Positions 1-7,442 of a stretch of DNA of 10,641 bases are shown here, one piece after another. The stretch is from Candidatus Hydrogenedentota bacterium (GTDB lineage: Bacteria; Hydrogenedentota; Hydrogenedentia; Hydrogenedentales; SLHB01): the NCBI GenBank assembly GCA_013349485.1, contig DUZM01000266.1:1-10641 (forward strand), written 5' to 3'. Each line of letters begins with the position of its first letter. Positions within the stretch are counted from its first letter, which is position 1. A program made the position numbers and the translations under genes. The notes under the pieces were generated by a model. The model saw only the letters and a list, made by a program, of their open reading frames with translations, was not told the DNA's origin and made no database searches.

Positions 1-192
1 CGTGACGTCAACATAGTCGCGGATCTTGCGCTTTAAACACACATCGGTCACAAGCCCTTGCATGGTCTCCGGGTCAAGGCGAGGCAGATTGCCTGCATCG
101 GGATCGCCGTTCGGATTCCCGTCGGCAACATCGAAAAGCAACACAAAATCGTGGCGTCGCCCGGCGTTCGTGATAGTCTCTTTGTTAAGCAT
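1..192 (-). CDS. cas7c: Cas7c (Csd2) type I-C Cascade backbone subunit, N-terminal part only
   Basis: This is the first 64 codons of the type I-C backbone protein that polymerises along the crRNA spacer in the Cascade surveillance complex. The translation contains the family's hallmark N-terminus at about residues 18-45: FVLLFDVADGNPNGDPDAG, then NLPRLDPETMQGLVTDVCLK. The RRM-like beta strand and the GNPNGDPDAGN loop are highly characteristic of Csd2/Cas7c. The ATG at 192-190 lies directly after the cas8c stop codon (194-196) with only one base between them, and GGGAGG inside the end of cas8c gives an 8-nt spaced ribosome binding site. Translation is therefore probably coupled to cas8c. The gene is cut by the window edge, not visibly broken. 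A full Cas7c is normally around 280-300 residues. Confidence 0.95.
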   Translation of the reverse strand, partial: MLNKETITNAGRRHDFVLLFDVADGNPNGDPDAGNLPRLDPETMQGLVTDVCLKRKIRDYVDVT

Positions 193-193
193 C

Positions 194-610
194 CTACAAT
201 CCTCCCTCGTCATTGATTTCTTGTTCCTGATGTTTCTTGTTCTCGCTGTGCGCTGTTGCTGCGGCCCTGTCTGCTGCCCGCTGATGGTAGTATCCGAGCG
301 AGAACAGCGCCTGCTGTTTGAGCGCCAACGTCTTGGGGAATTCCGAGAGGTGTGCCGTGATCTCCTCCAGACGTTTCTCGATTCCATGATACGCGCCTTC
401 GCGGGTCTTCCTCAGCTTGGCCAAGTGCGCTTGCGCCCCTCGCAACAGCGTGCCGAAAACGGTGGCCGGCGCGCTCGAGGCCGTGCCGAAGTATCGGTCT
501 ACCAGGGTGGCCTTAGAGCTCACGGCCTCACGTTGCACCTGTTCGAGTTCTGCGAACAGGCGTCCGCACAAATAGGCGGGGTCCCTGTTAGTCAAATCTA
601 GCTCTTCCAT
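194..610 (-). CDS. cas11c: Cas11c small subunit, internal translation product of cas8c
   Basis: An in-frame ATG inside cas8c (610-608, codon 441) is preceded by a strong Shine-Dalgarno run, GGAGAGGAG, six bases upstream. Initiation there would give a 138-residue, largely helical protein beginning MEELDLTNRDPAYLCGRLFA and sharing the cas8c stop codon. It is established that type I-C (and I-B, I-D) systems make their small subunit Cas11 by internal translation from the large-subunit gene, and this start lies at the expected place just before the xYLCGRLFA segment. Cas11 lines the belly of Cascade and stabilises the crRNA-target duplex. The SD and ATG are seen directly; that they are used is inferred from the family. 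Confidence 0.8.
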   Translation of the reverse strand: MEELDLTNRDPAYLCGRLFAELEQVQREAVSSKATLVDRYFGTASSAPATVFGTLLRGAQAHLAKLRKTREGAYHGIEKRLEEITAHLSEFPKTLALKQQALFSLGYYHQRAADRAAATAHSENKKHQEQEINDEGGL

Positions 611-1930
611 GTTTGTCTCCTCTCCTGCATATGATTGAAGAATCATCTTGATCAGCACCATTCGTGCGTAAACCTTTCCTTCGTCGGTTTTTCCAGGCGC
701 CTTGGGTCGCCGGGGGTGTAACTGGTCGGCTCGGTTTCTCTTAACCGCCTGATAGAGCAGCCATTCGGGGAACGCGGTTCCGTGCAGGGCAACCCGCAAC
801 AACGTCGCGGGCACACGCGCTACCATTTCCGTGTTGGCATTGCGATAGAGGGACGCCGCGAGCGTGTACAGACTGACGGGGTCACCCGGTTCGCCGTATG
901 CGTCGACAAGCCCCTGCAGTTGAAACCACCGCGCCAAGTTCTTCTTTGCTGCAGGTACAGTGGTTTCAATCCAGTCGCGAACCACTACGCGTCCACGGTT
1001 TGCAGCAAAGGCCGTTGCGTAGAACGCATTGTCGTCGAGTTCGGCGGTCTCCCGCCCTTTCCAAGCCGATTCAATGAGTGTTCTGACGCGTTCCGGATCG
1101 GGTTCGGAGAGAATCCGGAAGTCAAAGTCGCTTTCTTCGCGGGTCCAGAAGATATAAGCCAGCGACCCTATCCAAATACTCGTGGTGTTTCCAGCCAAGA
1201 GGTCATTAGCGGCATTCGCAAACCGTTCACCACACAGTCGGCACGTCGGGGCTGTTAATGACGCATGGAGACCGTACGATTCGAACGCTTTTTCATTCGC
1301 GGAAAAGAGAGGGGCCCCCTTGGGGAGAGTTCCCGGAATGCGTTTGAGGGGAATCGGGAGCCGCTCTTCCACCTTTCCATACTTGCCGCAAAGGATGCAT
1401 TGCGTCTTTGGGCCGTCGTCTTTTCCTGCGTCGCCCCGGGATTCTTCAGCCCAGAAAACTTGAACGGATTTCAACTCGGTCGGAACCGTTTTTCCGACCC
1501 GGAACATCAGAATGTCGCCCGGAGCAAACCCTTCAGGTAACCCCGTTACCTTTGAATCCCATTGGTCGAGGAAGTGCACGACCGCTTCAACAGAACGCTC
1601 AAACGTTTGCTGCGCACAGCGCCTTGCCAGTGCGCAAAACTCCCGGTGGCATTGCACGACCCTTTCTGCCTTCGCCGCATCACGCGGAATGCCGAGTACA
1701 TATTCTGCGCTGCCGACAAGCAACTTGGGATTGATGTTGGAGGTACTGCCAACGAAAGGCGCGAGGAACACGCGCCCGGGTCTCTTGGGGTCGTCTCCTT
1801 CCAGGGGCGTGAATTGAACAAGGCGTCCCCTTTCGTCCAGATCAATGAACCATTGAACCCGCGTTTTTGTGTACATTTCCGGCGGCAGGTCGAGCCGATT
1901 TGCATATTCGGATAGCGCTTGGAGCAGCAT
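194..1930 (-). CDS. cas8c: Cas8c (Csd1) large subunit of type I-C Cascade
   Basis: The 578-residue protein is the type I-C large subunit, which in this family recognises the PAM and positions target DNA in Cascade. The N-terminus MLLQALSEYANRLDLPPEMY matches the usual Csd1 opening. Two CxxC pairs (CILC about 178-181 and CRLC about 230-233) flank a KGAPLFSANEKAFESYGL stretch, an arrangement typical of Csd1 and probably a zinc-binding fold. The helical C-terminal part starts near residue 441 and corresponds to the Cas11-like small subunit. I chose the ATG at 1930-1928 because it forms a TGATG overlap with the cas5c stop. The frame stays open to 2164, but that extension only shadows cas5c. Length is normal for the family. 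It sits between cas5c and cas7c, the standard type I-C order. Confidence 0.95.
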   Translation of the reverse strand: MLLQALSEYANRLDLPPEMYTKTRVQWFIDLDERGRLVQFTPLEGDDPKRPGRVFLAPFVGSTSNINPKLLVGSAEYVLGIPRDAAKAERVVQCHREFCALARRCAQQTFERSVEAVVHFLDQWDSKVTGLPEGFAPGDILMFRVGKTVPTELKSVQVFWAEESRGDAGKDDGPKTQCILCGKYGKVEERLPIPLKRIPGTLPKGAPLFSANEKAFESYGLHASLTAPTCRLCGERFANAANDLLAGNTTSIWIGSLAYIFWTREESDFDFRILSEPDPERVRTLIESAWKGRETAELDDNAFYATAFAANRGRVVVRDWIETTVPAAKKNLARWFQLQGLVDAYGEPGDPVSLYTLAASLYRNANTEMVARVPATLLRVALHGTAFPEWLLYQAVKRNRADQLHPRRPKAPGKTDEGKVYARMVLIKMILQSYAGEETNMEELDLTNRDPAYLCGRLFAELEQVQREAVSSKATLVDRYFGTASSAPATVFGTLLRGAQAHLAKLRKTREGAYHGIEKRLEEITAHLSEFPKTLALKQQALFSLGYYHQRAADRAAATAHSENKKHQEQEINDEGGL

Positions 1931-2592
1931 CACGCGACCTCCTTGTACTTTTCGGCGGGGACATGCAGGACGCCGTTTTCGAGCCGGGCCTCGAAGAAAA
2001 CGGGTTGCGCGCCTATGCCGAGTCCTTGTTTGTTGTGCCGGTACTTGAGGTCGAACAACATGAGCCCTAGATCGTCCGATACGGCAATCGCGCTTTCGTG
2101 AGCGTGCGGTTCGCCGAACCATGCAGGGAACTCGCGGCAGCCGAGAACCGGCTGACTGCGACACTGGCCGCGCTTGACGCGGCGGCGAAACTGGTCGCGG
2201 TACGCGGGTTCCGGCACGGTGGCGTGAGGGCGGAGCGCCACGTCCGCCTTGATGACATACTCCACGTTGCGCAAACCGAGCGTGTGACGTTGTGCCCGAT
2301 CCTCTTCAACGAAATAGTGGCCGCCTCGTGCGGCGCTGGCACGGTCGCTTTGCCTCGAATTGATTTCGTTTCTGAGGATCGAGAAGTGGCGTATCGGTTT
2401 CAGGACATGGATTTCGCGGATGCGCCAAGCGAACTCGGGTTTCCAGAAGATGGCCTCGAGGATACCGCGGGCGGCCGACGGCGTCATCACGGGATACGAC
2501 ACCCGTTCGACCTTCATTTCGGGGCGTGTAAAACAGGCGAACTCGCCCCATACTTTCACTTCCAATGGCGGACTCCCATTTCGAACACTCAT
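1930..2592 (-). CDS. cas5c: Cas5c (Cas5d) crRNA-processing subunit of type I-C Cascade
   Basis: This 220-residue RAMP protein carries the unmistakable Cas5c N-terminus (about residues 12-52): VKVWGEFACFTRPEMKVER followed by VSYPVMTPSAARGILEAIFW. In type I-C systems, which lack Cas6, Cas5c cleaves the pre-crRNA repeat and stays bound to the crRNA 5' handle. The RNEI segment (about 74-77) and the RxTLxLRNVEYVIKA segment (about 102-116) are also typical; I cannot assign the catalytic triad from sequence alone. The ATG at 2592-2590 is chosen because AAGGAGG lies about 7 bases upstream. An earlier in-frame ATG at 2622 would overlap cas3 and has no ribosome binding site. The gene begins 22 bases after the cas3 stop and its own stop overlaps the cas8c start as TGATG, so it is part of one operon. 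Confidence 0.95.
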   Translation of the reverse strand: MSVRNGSPPLEVKVWGEFACFTRPEMKVERVSYPVMTPSAARGILEAIFWKPEFAWRIREIHVLKPIRHFSILRNEINSRQSDRASAARGGHYFVEEDRAQRHTLGLRNVEYVIKADVALRPHATVPEPAYRDQFRRRVKRGQCRSQPVLGCREFPAWFGEPHAHESAIAVSDDLGLMLFDLKYRHNKQGLGIGAQPVFFEARLENGVLHVPAEKYKEVA

Positions 2593-2614
2593 GATCTGCC
2601 TCCTTTCTGGTTTT

Positions 2615-4810
2615 TCACCCAATTAGATCGATCGGATCGAGCGTCTCGGCGGTTAGACCGATGGCATCATCGTAACCGCCTTTCCACAGATCAAAGCCAA
2701 GGTCGTCGCAAGGTTCGGCCAAGCCTTGCTGCCGATAGCCGTTTAACTTGTTTCGGTAGAGGTTGACCATAAACGGTTGGAGCCGTTGCCAATCCTTTTT
2801 GGAGAAGTAGCCCGTTGCGCGCACCTTCGCGCGGGCCTGCTCGAGGAGTTCGTGCGAATCTTTGTAGTTGACGAAGACGGATTCCGTTGTGTCGTCGATT
2901 ATGTGAAATTCCTTTGCAAGGGTCTCGAACTTGAAAGCTTCTCGCAGTTCCTGGATCCTCTTTCCGCGTACGTCAGCGGCTTGGTAGAGAGATGAGAAGT
3001 ACTCGCGAAAGAGTTCCGGGGCGTCCAAGTCTAGATTTGGTTTGGCAAGGATCTTCTCGGCCTCTGCTGTTGCCGAACGGTATGCTCCGAGCGGCAAACC
3101 GCCGTCGGCAGGTTGGAACACAACCACGCGCCCCGGCCTTTTGAGAAGGCCTTCGCGGTTACATCGCCCGGCGGCCTGTACGATGCTGTCCAACGGCCCA
3201 AGGGCCCGGAAAACGGCTGGAAAATCAATATCGACACCTGCTTCAACGAGTTGGGTTGAGACGACCCGGCAGGGCGCTTGGTTTCCCGAGCGGGTGTGTT
3301 CTTTGATCATTGCCAGTACTTCTTGTCGATGAGCTGGACACATCAGCGTCGACAGGTGCAGGGCGTCGGGGTCGCCCAAAGCTTTGTACAGTGCAGCCGC
3401 GTCTTTTTTTGTGTTAACGACCGTCAGACATTGCTCGAGTTGGTTCATTTCGGCAGCCACGCGCTCCCACGACCAGGGTTGATCGGGTATTTCGTAACGG
3501 ACGCGCTTCAGAACGTCGAAATACCTGCGGGGCTGTCGAATGATGTCTCGCACCTGTCGAAGGCCCTTTAGGAAACGGCTCGATTCGTCCAAAGCCGGTT
3601 GCGTGGCTGTAGAAAGAACTACGCTGACGCCGTAATGGTCGACTAAATCCTGTAATACATCGAGAATGGGTTCGAGAAGAGGCAGCGGCAACGTTTGTGC
3701 TTCGTCAAGTACAATCACACTTTTCGCAATATTGTGGAGTTTCCGGCACTTTGTCGGCTGATTGCTAAATAAGCTGTCGAAAAGCTGGACAGTGGTGGTC
3801 ACGATCATGGGCGCGTCCCAGTTCTGGGCAACGAGTTCCCGTTGTGTAACTTTCTCTTCGCTTCGGTCATGCTCGGGATGCCTTACCGCGCTATGGTGCT
3901 CGAGAACGGCTTCCGGCCCGAATATCTTGCGGTATTCCGCGGCAGTCTGGTCGGTTATCGTGGTGTACGGCACGGCAACGATGACGCGCCGCAGGCCGTG
4001 ACTGGCGGCATGTTTGAGCGCAAAGCCAATGGCGGCCCGCGTCTTGCCTGCGCCGGTGGGCATGGCAAGTCGGAAGATTCCCGGCGCTGCACCGGCCTGT
4101 TTTAGGCAGGTTTCATACATTTCACGACGCGCTTGATTAATGGCAGTGTTCTCCGCGGAACGGATCAACTCGTCTTGATTCTCTATAAAGGCATTCAGAA
4201 GTTCTGGAATGCTCGGCACCGGTGTATGCCGCAAGGCCGCGGCGTCGGGGTTGGTGTGCGATTCCGCATCCAGGCGATCCGCGTCGACGAGCGCCGAGAA
4301 CAGCATCCGGACAAAAAGCTCGGTTTTCCGCTTGCGCTCGTGTTTCGTGCCCTGCGACAACCAAGACGGCAGTAACGTCCGCAGATCATTGGCCGGTGAA
4401 TCGGCGAGTTCTAATTCGACGGCGCGGCCAAGCGTTTCCTTAATCTCTGGGTCGTTCTTGGATTTCTGGAGATAATTCCATAGGTCTACACTGTCGCGGA
4501 GCCCTGCGTGATGCCCGGCAAGCACAAACGCCAGGAAATCGCCCCCGTGTTCCAGAGCCCAAACGGCGCCGGTACTCGAGTGCCCGCCCCGTTGACGTCT
4601 CGGCGTTGGTACGCCTTCCGCACAATCGCGGAGATAGGCCTGAAACTCTGGGGTGAGTTTTCCGAGATCGTGCCAGAGCCCTGAGCAGTAGGCGAGTTCC
4701 CCCGCGTTGAACGCCGCCCCAAAGGTTCGTGCATCTTGGGCTGTGTTTTGCAGGTGGGCGTCGAGTGGACGCCATTGGCCTTGGGCGTTTGGCGAGTGGC
4801 TGTGGAGCAC
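2615..4810 (-). CDS. cas3: Cas3 HD nuclease-helicase, type I-C
   Basis: The 731-residue protein is the target-degrading enzyme recruited by Cascade, with an N-terminal HD single-strand nuclease and a C-terminal SF2 helicase. HD residues visible are HS near residues 3-6, GLWHDLGK (HD at 47-48), H77, GHH at 99-101 and D176 in SALVDADRL. Helicase motifs follow in order: Walker A PTGAGKT (251-257), DEAQ (369-372), STAT (400-403), VSTQLVEAGVDIDF (517-530) and QAAGRCNREG (545-554). The full set is present, so the enzyme looks intact. The start is a GTG at 4810-4808, supported by GGGAGG six bases upstream. It heads the operon, with cas5c starting 22 bases downstream. HD and helicase in one chain, without a Cas2 fusion, is normal for type I-C. 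Confidence 0.96.
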   Translation of the reverse strand: MLHSHSPNAQGQWRPLDAHLQNTAQDARTFGAAFNAGELAYCSGLWHDLGKLTPEFQAYLRDCAEGVPTPRRQRGGHSSTGAVWALEHGGDFLAFVLAGHHAGLRDSVDLWNYLQKSKNDPEIKETLGRAVELELADSPANDLRTLLPSWLSQGTKHERKRKTELFVRMLFSALVDADRLDAESHTNPDAAALRHTPVPSIPELLNAFIENQDELIRSAENTAINQARREMYETCLKQAGAAPGIFRLAMPTGAGKTRAAIGFALKHAASHGLRRVIVAVPYTTITDQTAAEYRKIFGPEAVLEHHSAVRHPEHDRSEEKVTQRELVAQNWDAPMIVTTTVQLFDSLFSNQPTKCRKLHNIAKSVIVLDEAQTLPLPLLEPILDVLQDLVDHYGVSVVLSTATQPALDESSRFLKGLRQVRDIIRQPRRYFDVLKRVRYEIPDQPWSWERVAAEMNQLEQCLTVVNTKKDAAALYKALGDPDALHLSTLMCPAHRQEVLAMIKEHTRSGNQAPCRVVSTQLVEAGVDIDFPAVFRALGPLDSIVQAAGRCNREGLLKRPGRVVVFQPADGGLPLGAYRSATAEAEKILAKPNLDLDAPELFREYFSSLYQAADVRGKRIQELREAFKFETLAKEFHIIDDTTESVFVNYKDSHELLEQARAKVRATGYFSKKDWQRLQPFMVNLYRNKLNGYRQQGLAEPCDDLGFDLWKGGYDDAIGLTAETLDPIDLIG

Positions 4811-4866
4811 GCCTATCCTCCCACGTATTTCTACTTAGGGTGCTTGGGGCTATGGGTGTGCGTACT

Positions 4867-4895
4867 ATACTACTTCATCGCAGCCGGGGATGCAA
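4867..4895 (-). promoter_or_regulatory. Candidate sigma70-type promoter for the cas operon
   Basis: Reading the minus strand, TTGCAT (4895-4890), a 17-base spacer and TAGTAT (4872-4867) lie about 57 bases before the cas3 GTG. An overlapping TATAGT (4869-4864) is a better -10 match but has no -35 at the right distance. Matches are partial (three of six and four of six), so this is only the best candidate in the divergent intergenic region 4811-5026. No CRISPR repeats are visible in that region. Confidence 0.3.
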
Positions 4896-4968
4896 CGTTG
4901 TGTAGGCGTGGTGTCGGGACGCTTTGAGGATGTTGTGTTATGGATGAACATGCCGGGGGCGGGGGCAA

Positions 4969-4998
4969 TTGACATTGTAGTGTCGGGTGGCCGAGAAT
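4969..4998 (+). promoter_or_regulatory. Candidate sigma70-type promoter for the membrane protein gene
   Basis: A perfect TTGACA (4969-4974) is followed after 18 bases by GAGAAT (4993-4998), about 28 bases before the downstream GTG start. A small inverted repeat GACA-N6-TGTC (4971-4984) overlaps the -35 box and could be an operator. The -35 is strong and the -10 only a four-of-six match. Confidence 0.4.
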
Positions 4999-5026
4999 CG
5001 CAGCAGGTCGAGGAAGGAGGTCCGGC

Positions 5027-5665
5027 GTGGTCAAACTGCTGGAGACGTATCCGGTGGCGGTGTTGTCGAACCCGGACAATCTAACGGCGTTTGTCGCCGT
5101 CGTGGCGGGTTCGGCCTACTGTTTTCTAGGCTATCGCTTGTTCAAGTTCGTCTTGGGACTCACGGGGTTCGTTCTTGCAGGCGGGGTAGCCGGACATCTT
5201 GCGGCGTCGTTTTACCCCGGCCATCCGGTGGTCAACGCGGCAGCCTTTCTCGGCGGGGGTCTGGCGGGCGCGGTCGCGATCCTGGCGTTCTATGAAGTGG
5301 GCGTGTTTCTCATCGGGTTGCTTGGCGCGGTGCTCGTTGCGCACACCTTGCTTGACGGGTACGACGTGGCGCACGGCCCGTGGATCCTTCTCGGCGCGGC
5401 CATTGCGGGCGGTTTGATCGCGGTGCTGCTCGAACGGGCGGTCATGACCCTTGCAACGGCGGCCATCGGTGCGTGGGGGGTGGTTGCCGGCGTAACCTAC
5501 TTCGCTACGGGCGGGGCGCTGTTTGACGTGCTCGACGAGCCGCTTCGGTTTGACGGGAACCGGTGGGTGTTTGTGGCGTGCTGGGGCGTGTTGACGCTCG
5601 CGGGGGCGCTGGCGCAATTATCGACCCGCAAGCGGAAACCACGCGCGGCAGAAGAGGGTAAGTAG
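5027..5665 (+). CDS. DUF4203-like (TM7S3/TM198-like) multi-pass membrane protein
   Basis: This 212-residue protein is almost entirely hydrophobic, with about seven predicted membrane segments near residues 18-36, 38-60, 69-88, 90-107, 117-135, 137-159 and 178-198, and a short basic tail (RKRKPRAAEEGK). The segment YCFLGYRLFKFVLGLTGFVL (31-50) resembles the repeated motif of the TM7S3/TM198-like (DUF4203) family, whose function is not established in bacteria. The GTG at 5027 is chosen because an excellent ribosome binding site, AAGGAGGT, ends six bases upstream. It is divergent from the cas operon and lies upstream of the sigma54 activator on the same strand, 122 bases away. It could be co-transcribed with the activator, but a palindrome lies in the gap. 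I infer no specific function. Confidence 0.8.
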   Translation: MVKLLETYPVAVLSNPDNLTAFVAVVAGSAYCFLGYRLFKFVLGLTGFVLAGGVAGHLAASFYPGHPVVNAAAFLGGGLAGAVAILAFYEVGVFLIGLLGAVLVAHTLLDGYDVAHGPWILLGAAIAGGLIAVLLERAVMTLATAAIGAWGVVAGVTYFATGGALFDVLDEPLRFDGNRWVFVACWGVLTLAGALAQLSTRKRKPRAAEEGK

Positions 5666-5681
5666 TCCGCGTATGCACGGG

Positions 5682-5699
5682 CAACGCGGCGCCGCGTTG
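5682..5699. repeat. Perfect 18-bp palindrome in the membrane protein-activator gap
   Basis: CAACGCGGCGCCGCGTTG is a perfect self-complementary sequence 17 bases after the stop of the membrane protein gene. As RNA it could form a seven-base-pair stem with a GCGC loop, but no T-run follows, so an intrinsic terminator is not well supported. It could be an operator for the activator gene or a transcript-stabilising hairpin. Confidence 0.6.
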
Positions 5700-5787
5700 T
5701 GTACGTCGTCCCGAATCGGTCGCGAGGCCGCAATCCCGCATAGGTGTGGCGGACAGCGGACGCGCCACAGGATCGAGGGTTCTCGAC

Positions 5788-7344
5788 ATGGCAACGGACA
5801 ACCATCGAATACGACGGGAAGTCTCGGAACTCTCGCTGCTCTTCGACATTAGCCAGGCGTTGGACCGCACCATGGACCTGCGGGAAGAAGTCAAGCCCAT
5901 TCTCGAGATCATTGCGAAGCATACGGGCATGGTGCGCGGCACGCTCACGTTGCTCGATCGCGAAACGGGCGAGATACACATCGAGGCAGCCCACGGGTTG
6001 TCGCAGGATCAGCGCGCTCGAGGCCGGTACCGGCCCGGCGAAGGCGTGACGGGACGGGTCGTACAAACCGGGGAACCCATGGCCATTCCGAAGATCTCGG
6101 AGGAGCCCATGTTCCTGGACAGAACCGGCGCGCGCAAAGGGTTATCCAAACAGGACGTGTCATTCATTTGCGTTCCGATTAAGATCGAGAACGAAGTCAT
6201 CGGCGCGCTCAGCGTGGATTGCCTTTTCGCGGATTCCGTGTCGCTCGACGAGGACGTCCGCTTGTTGTCCATAATCGCATCGATGATCGCGCAGGCCGTT
6301 CGATTGCGGCAAGAGTCGCAGAAGGAACGGCAGCGGCTCATCGACGAGAACATCCGGCTCCAAGCCAGACTCGAGGATAAGTTCAGCCCGGCCAACATCA
6401 TTGGCACGTCGAGCGCTATGCAGGCGGTATATGAACTCATCGCGCAGGTGGCTAAGAGCGATACGACCGTGTTGATTCGGGGCGAGAGCGGCGTCGGCAA
6501 GGAGCTTGTCGCCAATGCGATCCATTACAGTAGTCGGCGCGCAGACAAGCCATTCATCCGCGTCAACTGTGCCGCGCTGCCGGAATCCGTCATCGAGAGC
6601 GAGTTGTTCGGGCACGAAAAGGGGGCTTTCACCGGTGCAATTGCGCAGCGCAAAGGGCGCTTTGAGTTGGCCGACGCCGGCACGATTTTTCTCGACGAGA
6701 TTGGCGACATCTCGCCGGGAACCCAGATCCATTTGCTCCGCGTGCTTCAGGAACGCGAGTTTGAAAGGGTAGGAGGCACGAAGACCATCCAAGTGAACGT
6801 GCGGGTCATCGCGTCCACAAACCGCGACCTCGAAGGGTCCATGGAACGCTGGGAATTCCGCCAAGACCTCTACTATCGACTCAACGTCTTCCCAATCCAT
6901 ATCCCTCCGTTGCGGGAACGGCGGGCCGACATTCTCTTACTCGCAAATCACTTTGTCGAGAAATACGCCAAAGCGAACAACAAGCAGATACGGCGCATTG
7001 CGGCCCCTGCCGCCGACTTGCTCCTGCATTACCACTGGCCCGGCAACGTGCGCCAACTCGAGAATTGCATCGAGCGGGCCGTACTTGTCACCACCGACGG
7101 CGTTATTCGCGGCCACCACCTTCCGCCGACCCTTCAACCGGCGGAACCGCAAGAGCCGGCCGGGGGCGGGACGTTGAGACAGAAGCTCGACCATACGGAG
7201 CGGGCGCTCATTATCGAGGCCCTCGCGGATGCGCAAGGCAACATGGCGAAAGCCGCGCGCACCCTCGGCGTCACGGAGCGGATCATGGGGCTCCGCGTCA
7301 ACAAGTTCGGGCTGAGTCCCAAGGAATTCAAGCAGCGGCGTTGA
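5788..7344 (+). CDS. NifA-like sigma54-dependent transcriptional activator (GAF-AAA+-HTH)
   Basis: The 518-residue protein has the three-part layout of bacterial enhancer-binding proteins. An N-terminal GAF sensor (about 25-175) is followed by a helical linker and the sigma54-interacting AAA+ domain (about 200-435), with Walker A GESGVGKE (232-239), the sigma54-contacting GAFTGA loop (279-284), Walker B IFLDEIG (300-306) and FRQDLYYRLNVFPI with the arginine finger region. A C-terminal Fis-type HTH, GNMAKAARTLGVTERIMGLR, spans about 484-503. It is NifA-like in the GAF placement and SELSLLFDISQALD opening. The C-x4-C linker cysteines of oxygen-sensitive rhizobial NifA are absent. I chose ATG 5788 (GAGGG eight bases upstream) over GTG 5746, which lacks a ribosome binding site. 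Given its neighbours and the sigma54 promoters before amt and glnB, it probably controls ammonium uptake and assimilation; a true nif role cannot be excluded. Confidence 0.9.
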   Translation: MATDNHRIRREVSELSLLFDISQALDRTMDLREEVKPILEIIAKHTGMVRGTLTLLDRETGEIHIEAAHGLSQDQRARGRYRPGEGVTGRVVQTGEPMAIPKISEEPMFLDRTGARKGLSKQDVSFICVPIKIENEVIGALSVDCLFADSVSLDEDVRLLSIIASMIAQAVRLRQESQKERQRLIDENIRLQARLEDKFSPANIIGTSSAMQAVYELIAQVAKSDTTVLIRGESGVGKELVANAIHYSSRRADKPFIRVNCAALPESVIESELFGHEKGAFTGAIAQRKGRFELADAGTIFLDEIGDISPGTQIHLLRVLQEREFERVGGTKTIQVNVRVIASTNRDLEGSMERWEFRQDLYYRLNVFPIHIPPLRERRADILLLANHFVEKYAKANNKQIRRIAAPAADLLLHYHWPGNVRQLENCIERAVLVTTDGVIRGHHLPPTLQPAEPQEPAGGGTLRQKLDHTERALIIEALADAQGNMAKAARTLGVTERIMGLRVNKFGLSPKEFKQRR

Positions 7345-7442
7345 GAACAGAACGGGCGCCCTGACGCGACGTTTGCATGTTGCCGGATGCCGAGCGGTCG
7401 ACGTCGGCTGCTTTCGCACGCCGGTGGGACTTGGTGAATCGT
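7345..7442. other. Convergent gap between the activator and amt
   Basis: The two genes face each other across 98 bases. The gap contains a GGGCGCCC palindrome (7354-7361) and a possible GCCGA/TCGGC stem with a 10-base loop (7389-7408). Neither is followed by a T-run on either strand, so I cannot call an intrinsic terminator. Confidence 0.5.

Noticed and set aside
26..601. Plus-strand open frame of 191 codons
   Set aside because: It lies antisense to cas7c and cas8c, whose protein families are clearly recognised; its translation is low-complexity and matches nothing I recognise.
1931..2164. N-terminal extension of the cas8c frame
   Set aside because: It overlaps cas5c in another frame, is arginine-rich and unlike Csd1; the TGATG junction at 1932-1928 gives the proper start.
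4811..5026. Possible CRISPR array or leader beside cas3
   Set aside because: No repeated units with regular spacing are visible; the 216 bases hold only promoter-like elements.
5746..5787. GTG start adding 14 residues to the sigma54 activator
   Set aside because: There is no Shine-Dalgarno sequence upstream of 5746, while the ATG at 5788 has GAGGG at a good distance and gives a family-like N-terminus.
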